Assembly: GCA_019637195.1 (NCBI GenBank)
Contig: JAHBWA010000004.1
Location: forward strand, 62,001 to 126,000
Length of the DNA stretch: 64,000 bases
From: Labilithrix sp.
GTDB lineage: Bacteria > Myxococcota_A > Polyangia > Polyangiales > Polyangiaceae
Reading direction: 5' to 3'
Part shown: positions 34,073-42,959 of the stretch, one piece after another
Layout of the letters: every line of letters begins with the position of its first letter
How positions within the stretch are numbered: the stretch's first letter is position 1
Notes under the pieces: model-generated
Database searches by the model: none
Seen by the model: only the letters and a program-made list of their open reading frames with translations
What the model was told of the DNA's origin: nothing
Made by a program: the position numbers and the translations under genes

Positions 34073-37000
34073 GAGGGCGATCCCGAGCCCGACCGCGGCG
34101 AACCAGCCGCCGTCGCTCGCGCGTGCTCCGGCCGCGTCGCAGCTGCAGGCGCCGCCGCCTGCCGACAGGCCGAAGCCGTTGGCGAGGTCGGTGCCGCCGT
34201 CGATGGCCGGCGTGCTGCCGCCGCTCGTGCCGCCGTCCGGACGGGGACGAACCGTGACGACGGCGACCGTGCTGGTCACGGTCCCCGCGGCGTTGCTGAT
34301 GACCACGTCGTAGTCGCCGGCGTCTGAGAGCGCGGCCGACGGGACCGTGAACGTGGCCGCGTTGGCCCCGGGCACGTCGTCGCCGTTCTTTCGCCATTGG
34401 TAGAAGAGCGAGCCGCCCGTCGCCACGACCGACAGCGAGAACGACTCGCCCTCGTCGACGGTGACGTCCGCCGGCTGCTCTGTGACGGCCGGCTGCGTGA
34501 TGGCGCCGTCCTGATGGATCGTGAACATCTCGGTCGACGAGGTCGACGTGCTGGTCACCACGATCGTGCCGGTGCGCGCGACGGCGGCGTTGGCTGCCGC
34601 GGTGAAGCTCACGCCGGTCGCGCTCACCATGACGCTCGAGAGCCACGAATCGGCGGACGTCGCGGTGAAGACGCAGGCGTCGCCGGTGGTGACCGAGAAG
34701 CTCGACGTCGCGCCGCCGGCGACCACGCTCGCGCTCGCGACCGGGAGGGAGACGGCGCAGCCGCTGCCTTGCTCCACCGCGTAGGAAGCGCTCGAGCCGG
34801 TGTCGGCGGTCGTGACCTCCACGATCCCGCTGCGCGCGGCGCCGGTGTTCGCAGCCGCCGAGTAGGCGACGGTCCCACCGCTGGCCGTGAAGTTCGACAG
34901 CCAGCTCGCCGTGGACGAGGAGGTGACGACGCACCCCGCGCCCGAGGTGACGGCGAAGTCCGCCGCGCCTCCAGCGACCGGCACCGTGCCGGTGCTCGCC
35001 GGGAGGGTGACGGCGCAACCGCTCGCCTGCACGACTCCGAAGCTCGTCGACGTCCCCGTCTGGGGATTCGTCACCACGACGGTGCCGGTTCGCGCCGGAC
35101 CGGTGTTGGCGTCGACGCCATAGTCGACGCCATCGGCCGTGACCGTGACCGACTGCACCCACGGGTCCGGCGACGTGGCCGTCCAGGTGCATCCCGCGCC
35201 GGACGTGACGCCGAAGCTCGCCGCGCCGCCCGCCGCGGTCGGCGTCGCTCCCGCGGCCGAGAGCGCGAGGACGCAGCCCGGAGCCTGTGTGATCGTGAAC
35301 GTCGCGCTCGAGGCAGTGCTGGTGCTCGAGACGGTGACCGTCGCCGTACGCGATGCGCTCGACGAGGGTTGAGCGCTAAAGTCTACGCCCGTCGCCGTCA
35401 CCGCAGTCGTGACCCACGGCTCGCTGCTGACGGCCGTGAAGCCGCACCCCGCCGCGGTGTCGACGACGAAGCTCGAGCTGCCGCCGCCGGCGCCGACGTT
35501 CCCGCTCGCCACCGGCAGGGTGACGGTGCATCCGCTCGCTTGGTCGACGGCGAAGCTCCGACCGCCGGCGGTGATCGTCCCGCTGCGCGCAGGCCCCGCG
35601 TTCGGCTGGACGACGTAGCTCACCGTGCTCGAGCCGGTACCCCCCGCGGTGACCGAGCCGATCCAAGGCGTCGCCGTCGAGGCAGTCCACGCGCACGACG
35701 CGTCGCTCATCAGGATCCCGAAGCTCGCGCTCCCGCCCGCCGCGTTCGGCGCCGCGCTCGTGGGATCGAGGCTGGCGGTGCAACCGCTGTCCTGGTTGAC
35801 GGTGAAGGTCAGGCCGTTGACGGTGATGGTCCCGGTGCGCGCGACCCCCGGGTTGGCCGCCACGTTGAAGTCGATCGTGCCGCTGCCCGTGCCGCTTCCG
35901 CTGACGCCGGAGATGAACGCCGAGTTCGACATCGCCGTCCACGGACATGTCGTCGAGCTCATCGTGATCGCGAAGCTGCCCGCGCCGGCCCCCGCTCCTC
36001 GCGTCACGCTCGACGGGTTGATGCTGGCGGTGCAGCCGTCTCCTTGCGTGACGCTGAAGCTGCTCGACGCGTTCGTCGCGGTGCCCGTGACCTGAATGGC
36101 GGCGCTGCGCGCGACGCCCACGTTGGCGCCGACGGTGTAGCTCACCGTGCCGCTGTTCGTGCCGCTGGCGGTGACACCGGTCAACCACGACGAGGTCGGG
36201 CTGGCGGTCCAGGCGCAGCCGGCGCCCGTGGTCACGCTGAAGCTCGAGGCGCCGCCGCCGTTGCCGGGAGACGCGCTGGCTGGCGTGAGCGCGATCGCGC
36301 ACCCCGCGGACTGGTTGACGGTGAAGCTCGTCGACGCGTTGGTCGAGCCGTTGGTCACGGCGATGGTGGCGCTCCGGGCTGCGTCGACGTTGGCGCCGAC
36401 CGTGTAGCTCACGTTGCCGGGGCCGCTGCCGCTCGCCGTGACTCCCGTGAGCCACGACGTGTTCTCGCTGACGGTCCAGGGACACCCCGCGCCCGTGACG
36501 ACGCCGAAGCTCGACGTGCCGCCCGCCGCCGTGGTCGTCCTCGAGGTCGGGTCGAGGGACACGGCGCAGCCGTGGCCTTGCGTTACGGTGAACGTGTGGC
36601 CGGCGGCGGTGATGGTGCCGGTGCGCGCGGCGCCCGTGTTGGGGGCGACCGTGTAGTTGACGGTCCCCGAGCCGGTGCCGCCGCTCGTGACGTTGGTGAT
36701 CCAAGCAGCGTTCGAGACGGCGCTCCACCCGCAAGCGGCGTTGTTTGCGCTGACGCTGAAGCTCGCTGCGCCGCCGCCGCTGCCGGGCGTCGCAGAGGTG
36801 GAGCCGAGAGAGTAGGTGCACGACTGACCCGCCGCGAGCTGGCTGACCGTGAAGCTCGTCCGATTGGGGTTGTTGACGACACCGCCGCTGATGTTGGCGC
36901 TGCGGGAGCCGCCGCCGTTGGCTGCGACCGTGTAGCTGATGGTCGTGGTCCCGGTGCCCGTCGTATTGAAGCCGTTCACCCAAGCCGGAACCCCCGTCAT

Positions 37001-37615
37001 GTTCCAGCTTCCGCAGCCGGGCGCGGGGGTGAACACGGTCGAGAACGAGGCTCCGGCGGACGAGATCCCGGTCTGCGAGGCCGGAGAGAACGCTCCGCCC
37101 TGGCAGCTGAGCTCGGACGGCGTCGCGATGTTGTAGCTGATCGTGAAGGCACCGGTATCGGCGGGGCCATTTCCGCTGATCACGATGTCGAGGACGTTCG
37201 TGCCCGCCGTCGGATTGTTGATCGGCGTGGACAGCGTGACCGAGCTGCCGGTGGAGTACGCCGAGGCGTCGAGCTGGTTGATGCAATGCCAGCCCGGGAG
37301 GTAGCCGCCGAAGCCCTGGTAGACGTCGAGCGCGATGCCGGTGCCCGAGACGCGGGTCGCGGTGACGTTGAGGGGCGTGTTCGCGTGTGGACCCGGGACA
37401 CGGATGCTGAGCACGTTGAAGACGCGCTCGGGCCCGGGCGGCGCGTTGGGGCACGCCTGGTCCGGTCGCAGCCACGTATTGGGGGTCTGCGGCCGGCGCA
37501 GCGGGTAGCTTTGCGCGTGCGCCGTAGCTGTCCACCCGACGAGGGCGACGAAGAACGCGGCGAAGGCGAACAGGGCGGCGAGGGGCCCGCGACCCACGAA
37601 AACTGCACGTGCCAT
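34043..37615 (-). CDS. Large BACON-repeat surface protein with MYXO-CTERM-like anchor
   Basis: A 1190-residue exported protein: signal peptide (to TAHAQ), an N-terminal domain of about 140 residues, then ten repeats of 80-90 residues that mostly start GCxxxLxPxS and end SFTVxQ. These resemble BACON domains, which in Bacteroidetes are linked to carbohydrate or mucin binding. An Ig-like domain follows (LFYQWRKNGDDVPGAN). The C terminus has a Gly-rich stretch with CSC, a hydrophobic helix and ARRRRST, a MYXO-CTERM-type tail. A long surface stalk or adhesin is inferred. Its 3' end lies in a tandem repeat (33931-34072). Confidence 0.87.
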   Translation of the reverse strand: MARAVFVGRGPLAALFAFAAFFVALVGWTATAHAQSYPLRRPQTPNTWLRPDQACPNAPPGPERVFNVLSIRVPGPHANTPLNVTATRVSGTGIALDVYQGFGGYLPGWHCINQLDASAYSTGSSVTLSTPINNPTAGTNVLDIVISGNGPADTGAFTISYNIATPSELSCQGGAFSPASQTGISSAGASFSTVFTPAPGCGSWNMTGVPAWVNGFNTTGTGTTTISYTVAANGGGSRSANISGGVVNNPNRTSFTVSQLAAGQSCTYSLGSTSATPGSGGGAASFSVSANNAACGWSAVSNAAWITNVTSGGTGSGTVNYTVAPNTGAARTGTITAAGHTFTVTQGHGCAVSLDPTSRTTTAAGGTSSFGVVTGAGCPWTVSENTSWLTGVTASGSGPGNVSYTVGANVDAARSATIAVTNGSTNASTSFTVNQSAGCAIALTPASASPGNGGGASSFSVTTGAGCAWTASPTSSWLTGVTASGTNSGTVSYTVGANVGVARSAAIQVTGTATNASSSFSVTQGDGCTASINPSSVTRGAGAGAGSFAITMSSTTCPWTAMSNSAFISGVSGSGTGSGTIDFNVAANPGVARTGTITVNGLTFTVNQDSGCTASLDPTSAAPNAAGGSASFGILMSDASCAWTASTATPWIGSVTAGGTGSSTVSYVVQPNAGPARSGTITAGGRSFAVDQASGCTVTLPVASGNVGAGGGSSSFVVDTAAGCGFTAVSSEPWVTTAVTATGVDFSAQPSSSASRTATVTVSSTSTASSATFTITQAPGCVLALSAAGATPTAAGGAASFGVTSGAGCTWTATSPDPWVQSVTVTADGVDYGVDANTGPARTGTVVVTNPQTGTSTSFGVVQASGCAVTLPASTGTVPVAGGAADFAVTSGAGCVVTSSSTASWLSNFTASGGTVAYSAAANTGAARSGIVEVTTADTGSSASYAVEQGSGCAVSLPVASASVVAGGATSSFSVTTGDACVFTATSADSWLSSVMVSATGVSFTAAANAAVARTGTIVVTSTSTSSTEMFTIHQDGAITQPAVTEQPADVTVDEGESFSLSVVATGGSLFYQWRKNGDDVPGANAATFTVPSAALSDAGDYDVVISNAAGTVTSTVAVVTVRPRPDGGTSGGSTPAIDGGTDLANGFGLSAGGGACSCDAAGARASDGGWFAAVGLGIALVIARRRRST

Positions 37616-37810
37616 GAACGTTTCGGAGCCTCGGATGGGATGTCGGGACTCGTGGCGTCGTTCATCCCTCCCCCAAGAGATCGTCGTGTGCGACGCGGAC
37701 TCTTCCCGCGGTGAATCGAGACGAACCTTACCTTCTATCCCATTCGGTACGCCCTGGGAACTCCTCGCCGCGAGCGGACGGCTTGGCGAAGAGCGTGGAG
37801 ACGATCACGA

Positions 37811-37836
37811 GCTCGAGGAGATCAGCCTCCTCGAGC
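37811..37836. repeat. Ten-base inverted repeat between divergent genes
   Basis: GCTCGAGGAG and CTCCTCGAGC pair perfectly over a six-base loop. It may be a transcript hairpin or a regulator site. Confidence 0.45.
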
Positions 37837-37843
37837 CGTGCCT

Positions 37844-37864
37844 GGGCGCCGCTGTTTGGCGCCC
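37844..37864. repeat. Seven-base inverted repeat next to the first
   Basis: GGGCGCC and GGCGCCC pair over a seven-base loop, eight bases after the previous hairpin. The two together resemble the hairpin cluster after the DUF4215 operon. Confidence 0.35.
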
Positions 37865-37985
37865 GCGTCCCTACGGGCCTGGCTCGAGCCTAGCGTGTCC
37901 GCTCGGGCGACCTCCGCTCGGCGGCGCGAGCGGCGCGGCCCCCGCGACGCCTCGGCACGCCCTCGCCAGTGCTACATTCGAGCGG

Positions 37986-38576
37986 ATGACCGCGGCGCCC
38001 ACGACGTTCACCGAGGCGGAGTACCTCGCGCTCGAACGCGCGAGCGACCGAAAGCACGAGTTCATCGCGGGTGCGATCGTCGCGATGGCCGGAGCCCGGC
38101 CGGCGCACAACGCGCTCGCGAGCAACCTCGCGGCTGCGCTCGTGCTGCTCACTCGAGGTCGCGGGTGCCTCACGCTGAGCAGCGATCAGCGCGTGCACGT
38201 GCCGGCGACGAAGCTCTACACGTACCCAGACGTGACCTTGGCATGCGGCCCGCGACGCTACGACGACGCCGACCCGCCGTCCCTCCTGAATCCGACGTTG
38301 ATCGTGGAGGTGACGTCCGACACGACCGAAGACTTCGACCGCGGCACGAAGTTCCTCCACTACCAGAGCATCGCTGAGCTCCGCGACTACCTCATCGTGT
38401 CCCATCGGGAGCCGCGCATCGATCACTTCCGGCGCGAGGGGGACGACCAGTGGCGGCTGACCACCCACGTGCGGGACGACGCCGTCGTCGACTTGCCGGA
38501 GCACGGAGGTGGCGTCACCCTCGTCGACGTCTACGCGGGCATCGATCTCGACGAAGGACGACGCACCGACGGCTGA
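37986..38576 (+). CDS. Uma2 family (DUF820) PD-(D/E)XK nuclease
   Basis: The 196-residue protein has the Uma2 layout. It opens with FTEAEYLALERASDRKHEFI, and the active-site parts follow as Asp in YPDVTLA, Glu in LIVEVTSDTT and Lys in RGTKFLHYQ. Uma2 proteins are abundant in cyanobacteria and myxobacteria; they are predicted endonucleases with unknown targets. The ATG gives the normal family length; the reading frame remains open upstream but through intergenic sequence. It is convergent with the DUF4328 gene. Confidence 0.87.
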   Translation: MTAAPTTFTEAEYLALERASDRKHEFIAGAIVAMAGARPAHNALASNLAAALVLLTRGRGCLTLSSDQRVHVPATKLYTYPDVTLACGPRRYDDADPPSLLNPTLIVEVTSDTTEDFDRGTKFLHYQSIAELRDYLIVSHREPRIDHFRREGDDQWRLTTHVRDDAVVDLPEHGGGVTLVDVYAGIDLDEGRRTDG

Positions 38577-38690
38577 CGGCGCGTCGGCCGCTCGAGTCGC
38601 GCGCTCCGTCCCGGACCATGGCGGCGCTCCCCGCAGCCCTCGAGTCGCGCGGTCGCCGTCGCCCCGTTCGGCGCGCGGCCCCGCGGCGCT

Positions 38691-39497
38691 TCACTCTCGG
38701 TCGAGGCTGATCCGCTGCGCGGCGAGCTCCTCGGGCGACGACCAGCGGATGCGGCGGAACCGCTCCTCCAGGCGGGCGGTCAGTCCGCGCACGACGGTCG
38801 TCGCGAGCGCGGCGGCGGCGACCGCCACGAAGCTCACGAACATCGCCTGGTGGTACATCGAGACTACGGCGTCGACGGTCTCCGCCCCCTTCGCGCCGAC
38901 GCCGAGCAGGCGGGCGCCGAGGCTCATCAGGAGGAACGCGCCCCACCAAACGCCGATGAGCGCGGCCGGGAGGTGCCGCGCCCGCGAGGGCTCGACGAAG
39001 GCGACGCTCCGGTAGTCGACCTGCGCTGACGGATCGACGCGCGGCATGGGCGGCGTGACCTTCTCCGGCTCGAGCGCCGCGTGCACGGCGGACAGGACCT
39101 GGTAGGGCCGGACGAAGCTGACGAACGGGATGATGAACCCCCAGACGGCCTGGGCAGGGCGCCAGATCAGGATGGCGCCGAGGTCGCGCGTCAGCGCGAC
39201 GAGCCGGTGTGTCCACAGCAAGAAGGCGATCGCGGTGAGGACGAACGAGAGCGGGATCGCGACGGTGCCCACCTCGACCAGCTTGTCGGCCGTCTCGAGG
39301 CTGGCCATGAGCTCCGGTCCTGCGCCTTCGCCCGTGTCCGGGACCTGCTCGATGAGGCCGAGCGACCACATGCGCGTGGCGAAGTCCCACCCCCGCACGA
39401 GCATGGTGAGCGCGAGCGCGCCGATCGTCAGGTTGGCCCGCAGGCGGAGGGTCGCGACGGACGGTTCCAGGCGCAGGGCTGGGTGCTCGGCATCCAT
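38691..39497 (-). CDS. DUF4328 family membrane protein
   Basis: A 268-residue protein with five to six hydrophobic segments, the first at about residues 22-40. The central motif [17 protein letters not shown] and the following [25 protein letters not shown] segment fit the DUF4328 domain, which is followed by a WWGAF segment and a cytoplasmic tail with [10 protein letters not shown]. Function unknown. The same frame stays open for kilobases upstream, but that is the antisense shadow of ruvB and the kinase genes. Divergent from ruvB with 93 bp between starts. Confidence 0.8.
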   Translation of the reverse strand: MDAEHPALRLEPSVATLRLRANLTIGALALTMLVRGWDFATRMWSLGLIEQVPDTGEGAGPELMASLETADKLVEVGTVAIPLSFVLTAIAFLLWTHRLVALTRDLGAILIWRPAQAVWGFIIPFVSFVRPYQVLSAVHAALEPEKVTPPMPRVDPSAQVDYRSVAFVEPSRARHLPAALIGVWWGAFLLMSLGARLLGVGAKGAETVDAVVSMYHQAMFVSFVAVAAAALATTVVRGLTARLEERFRRIRWSSPEELAAQRISLDRE

Positions 39498-39590
39498 CGT
39501 CCCATGGTAGCTCGGCCACGGCGGCGCGCCGCCGGCAATATCCGCCGCTCCTTTACTTGCGCGCCCAGCTCGCGGATAACCTCGGTCGCG

Positions 39591-40655
39591 ATGGCAAAGC
39601 GCGAGGCACGCGAGAACGCGCCGCGAGAGGTGATCGATCCCGGCGCGCAGCACGACGACGCGCCGTTCGAGCGCTCGCTGCGGCCACGTACGCTCGACGA
39701 CTACATCGGGCAGACGAAGCACAAGGAGAACCTCCGCGTCTTCGTCGAGGCGTCGCGCCGTCGCGGCGAGCCGCTCGACCACCTCCTGCTCTCCGGCCCG
39801 CCGGGCCTCGGCAAGACGACGCTCGCGCAGATCCTCGCGCACGAGATGGGCGTCGAGCTGCACATGACGAACGGCCCGGTCGTCGAGCACAAGGGCGCGC
39901 TCGCGGGGCTGCTCACGAAGCTCGGGAAGAACGACATCCTCTTCATCGACGAGATCCACCGGTTGAACCCGGTCGTCGAGGAGAGCCTCTACCCGGCGAT
40001 GGAGGACTTCCACATCGACGTCATGACCGGCGACGGCGCCTTCGCCTCGTCGATCCAGATCCCCGTGCAGCCGTTCACGCTCATCGGCGCGACCACGCGC
40101 ACCGGCCTCCTGACGGCGCCGCTCTTCTCGCGCTTCGGCCACATCATCCGCCTCGACTTCTACCCGGAGGAGGACCTCGCGAGGATCGTGGAGCGGAGCG
40201 CGGCGCTCCTCGGCGTGAAGATCTCGCCGGGCTCCGCGCTCGGCATCGCGCGGCGCTCGCGCGGCACCCCGCGCGTCGCGAACCGCCTGCTCCGGCGCGT
40301 CCGCGACTTCGCCGAGGTGCTCGGCTCGGGGGCGATCGACGACGCCATCGTCGCGCGCGCGTGCGAGCGCCTGGACATCGATCCGGCCGGCTTCGACGAG
40401 ATGGACCGCCGGCTCCTGCGCATCATCATCGAGGACTACGACGGCGGCCCCGTCGGCGTGGAGACGCTCGCCGCGGCGCTCGGCGAGCCGCGCGACACGG
40501 TCGAGGACGTCTACGAGCCCTACCTCCTCCAGCAGGGCTACCTCGGCCGCACGCCGCGCGGTCGCATCGCGACCCGCCGCGCCTACGAGCACCTCAAGGT
40601 CCCGTTCGTCACGCCGCCGCCGTCGGCCAAGCAGAAGCAGCTCTTCGACGAGTAG
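39591..40655 (+). CDS. ruvB: Holliday junction DNA helicase RuvB
   Basis: RuvB is the AAA+ motor that drives branch migration with RuvA. The 354 residues show Walker [12 protein letters not shown], Walker B IDEIHRLN, sensor 1 (GATTRTGLL), the arginine finger region (PLFSRFG) and the C-terminal winged helix ([23 protein letters not shown]). The N-terminal extension of about 20 residues is typical. ruvA and ruvC are not in the window. The start ATG gives the standard N terminus; the longer open frame overlaps the divergent gene. Confidence 0.97.
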   Translation: MAKREARENAPREVIDPGAQHDDAPFERSLRPRTLDDYIGQTKHKENLRVFVEASRRRGEPLDHLLLSGPPGLGKTTLAQILAHEMGVELHMTNGPVVEHKGALAGLLTKLGKNDILFIDEIHRLNPVVEESLYPAMEDFHIDVMTGDGAFASSIQIPVQPFTLIGATTRTGLLTAPLFSRFGHIIRLDFYPEEDLARIVERSAALLGVKISPGSALGIARRSRGTPRVANRLLRRVRDFAEVLGSGAIDDAIVARACERLDIDPAGFDEMDRRLLRIIIEDYDGGPVGVETLAAALGEPRDTVEDVYEPYLLQQGYLGRTPRGRIATRRAYEHLKVPFVTPPPSAKQKQLFDE

Positions 40656-40778
40656 CGCCTCCCGCCGCGCGCCAGACCCCTGCGGTCGAGCTGTCGCGGC
40701 CGCGACCGGGGGCGCCTTCGCACCCACACCCTCGCCATTCCATTGCCGTCGGCTCTTCCGGACCGATACACTTCCCTC

Positions 40779-42956
40779 GTGCCCCCCACTGCGGTGACCG
40801 GGCCGGTGTTGGTCGTCGACGACGACATGGTGAGCCGCCATGTCCTCGGTCAGGCGCTCGCAAAGGCCAAGCTCGAGTACGTCGCCGTGGGCTCCGGCGC
40901 GGAGGCGCTCGCGCAGCTCGATCGCGTGCACCCCGCGATCGTCCTGCTCGATCTCGTGATGCCTCAGCCGGACGGCTACCAGATCCTCCGCATCCTCCGC
41001 GCGCGGCCCGAGACGCGCGATCTCCCGGTCGTGGTCCTGACGGCCCTCGACGCCGACGACGAGATCGCCCGGGCGTTCGAGGCCGGCGCCGACGACTTCG
41101 TCCGGAAGCCCTTCAAGCCGGTCGAGCTCGTCGCCCGCGTGCGCGGCCAGCTCAGGCTCCGGACCGCGATGGAGCAGCTCGGCAAGAAGGAGAAGGACGC
41201 GCAGGTCGTCCTCGAGCTGACGCAGGCGCTCGCGTCGAACCTCGACTTCCGCGGCATCCTCTTCACCGTCGTCCAGCGCCTCGCCGAGGTCGCGAAGGTC
41301 GACCGCGTCTCGATCGTCCTCGTCCGCGATCAGGAGAACGTCGGCTACGTCGTCGCGGCCTCCGACGACGAGCAGCTGCGCGACCTGCCGATCGATCTCG
41401 TGAAGTACCCCGAGATCCAGCAGGTGCTCGCGAGCAACGCGCCCCTCGTCGTCGAGGACGCCGCGACCCACCCGCTGATGGAGATCGTCCGCACCTCGAA
41501 GCAGGGCGCGACCTTCTCCTCGCTCTGCATCTTGCCCATCCTCTACGAGGCGAAGCCGATGGGCGTCCTCTTCCTCCGCTCGAAGCAGCCGGGGGAGTTC
41601 GGCGGCCGCGAGCTCGCGCTCTGCCAGACCATCGCGAGCGCCATGGCGATCGCGCTCCGGAACGCGCGCGTCCTCCAGTCGCTCCGCGACCAGACGCAGC
41701 AGGTCACCGTCGCGCGCTTCGAGGCCGAGCGCCGGATGCGCTCGCTCCAGCGCTACGCCGACTTCTTCGAGAGCTCCGCCGACGGCATCGTCGTCCTCGA
41801 TCCCGAAGGCAGGCTCCTCTTCTCGAACCCGAAGGCGCGCGAGATCACCGGCTACGAAGAGGGCGACCTCCGCGGGCGTCCCCTCGGCGACATCTTCGCG
41901 TCCGAGGAGGAGAGCCTCGCGCACGACCTCCGCGCGGCGTTCCTCAAGGGGACGTTCCCGAAGGACATCGACGTGCGTCTCAAGACGAAGGAGGGCACGA
42001 GCGTCATCGTCAACGTCAACACCGCGAGCGTGCTGCGCGAGGAGGGCGCCGTCCTCGCGTCGTTCCGCGACGTCACGCAGCAGCGCGCCGTCGAGGCCGA
42101 GCTCGTCAACACGAAGGATTTCCTCCAGCGCGTCATCGACTCGTCCTTCGACGCGATCATCAGCTGCGACATGCGGGGGAGGGTCATCCTCTTCAACCGC
42201 GCCGCCGAGCGCATCTACGGCCGGACCTCGCAGGAGGTCGTCGGCACCGACGTGCGCTCGCTCTACCCGGAGGGGACCGCGCGGAAGATCATGCGGGCGA
42301 TCCGCGTCGGCGGCGGGAGGATCGAAGACCTCAAGATCGAGATCATCGACGGCAGCGGCGTCGCCATCCCCGTGTCGTTCGCCGGCGCGCTGATCATGGA
42401 GGGCGAGACGGCCGTAGGAAGCGTCGGCATCTTCACCGATCTCCGCGAGAAGATGCGCATGGAGCAACGTCTCCAGCAGGCCCAGGAGCAGCTCCTCGCG
42501 CAGGAGCGCCAGGCCATCGTCGCGGAGCTGGCGGGCGCGGCCGCGCACGAGCTGAACCAGCCGCTCACGAGCGTCCGCAACTACGCGACGTTGCTCCGCC
42601 GGCTGCTCGACGCCGGGACCCCCGCCTTCGGCGCCGCCGAGGTGATCGAGGGCGAGTCGGAGCGGATGGCGGAGATCGTCCGCAAGATCGGGAAGATCAC
42701 GAAGTACGAGACGAAGAGCTACGTCGGGAAGCAGAAGATCCTCGATCTCGATCGCGCGAGCGAGGATGGGGTGCCGGTGGCTGCGCCGGTGGACGTGGAG
42801 GTGGAGGAGGCGCCGCGGTCCGAGTCGCGGCGCGCATCGGGGGACTGGACCGAGGTTCATCCGGGCTCGCGCCCCGCGTCCGCGGGACCGCGGTCCGAGA
42901 GGACGCCTCAGCGGTCGGAGCGCGTGGCCAAGCCGACAGAGAAAGAGCGGGAGTAG
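40779..42956 (+). CDS. Receiver-GAF-PAS-PAS-HisKA protein without an ATPase domain
   Basis: A 725-residue signalling protein. The receiver (residues 9-125) has acidic pocket Asp14-Asp16, phosphoacceptor Asp58 and Lys110. A GAF domain (about 140-300) and two PAS domains (about 325-445 and 450-570) follow. The dimerisation/phosphoacceptor helix has His590 in AAAHELNQPLTS. It ends after about 70 further helical residues in a Pro/Ser/Arg-rich tail; no N, G1, F or G2 box is present, so it cannot bind ATP itself. The full kinase encoded three bases downstream probably phosphorylates His590 or Asp58. Start chosen at GTG; a TTG 36 bp upstream is possible. Confidence 0.85.
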   Translation: MPPTAVTGPVLVVDDDMVSRHVLGQALAKAKLEYVAVGSGAEALAQLDRVHPAIVLLDLVMPQPDGYQILRILRARPETRDLPVVVLTALDADDEIARAFEAGADDFVRKPFKPVELVARVRGQLRLRTAMEQLGKKEKDAQVVLELTQALASNLDFRGILFTVVQRLAEVAKVDRVSIVLVRDQENVGYVVAASDDEQLRDLPIDLVKYPEIQQVLASNAPLVVEDAATHPLMEIVRTSKQGATFSSLCILPILYEAKPMGVLFLRSKQPGEFGGRELALCQTIASAMAIALRNARVLQSLRDQTQQVTVARFEAERRMRSLQRYADFFESSADGIVVLDPEGRLLFSNPKAREITGYEEGDLRGRPLGDIFASEEESLAHDLRAAFLKGTFPKDIDVRLKTKEGTSVIVNVNTASVLREEGAVLASFRDVTQQRAVEAELVNTKDFLQRVIDSSFDAIISCDMRGRVILFNRAAERIYGRTSQEVVGTDVRSLYPEGTARKIMRAIRVGGGRIEDLKIEIIDGSGVAIPVSFAGALIMEGETAVGSVGIFTDLREKMRMEQRLQQAQEQLLAQERQAIVAELAGAAAHELNQPLTSVRNYATLLRRLLDAGTPAFGAAEVIEGESERMAEIVRKIGKITKYETKSYVGKQKILDLDRASEDGVPVAAPVDVEVEEAPRSESRRASGDWTEVHPGSRPASAGPRSERTPQRSERVAKPTEKERE

Positions 42957-42959
42957 CGA

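Larger units (their letters stand above)
37616..37985. other. 370-bp divergent intergenic region
   Basis: No gene is visible between the divergent BACON-repeat and Uma2 genes. It contains two stem-loops (listed separately) and must carry both promoters. A less GC-rich patch at 37715-37745 (CCTTACCTTCTATCCCATT) is a possible promoter site of the BACON gene. Confidence 0.4.
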
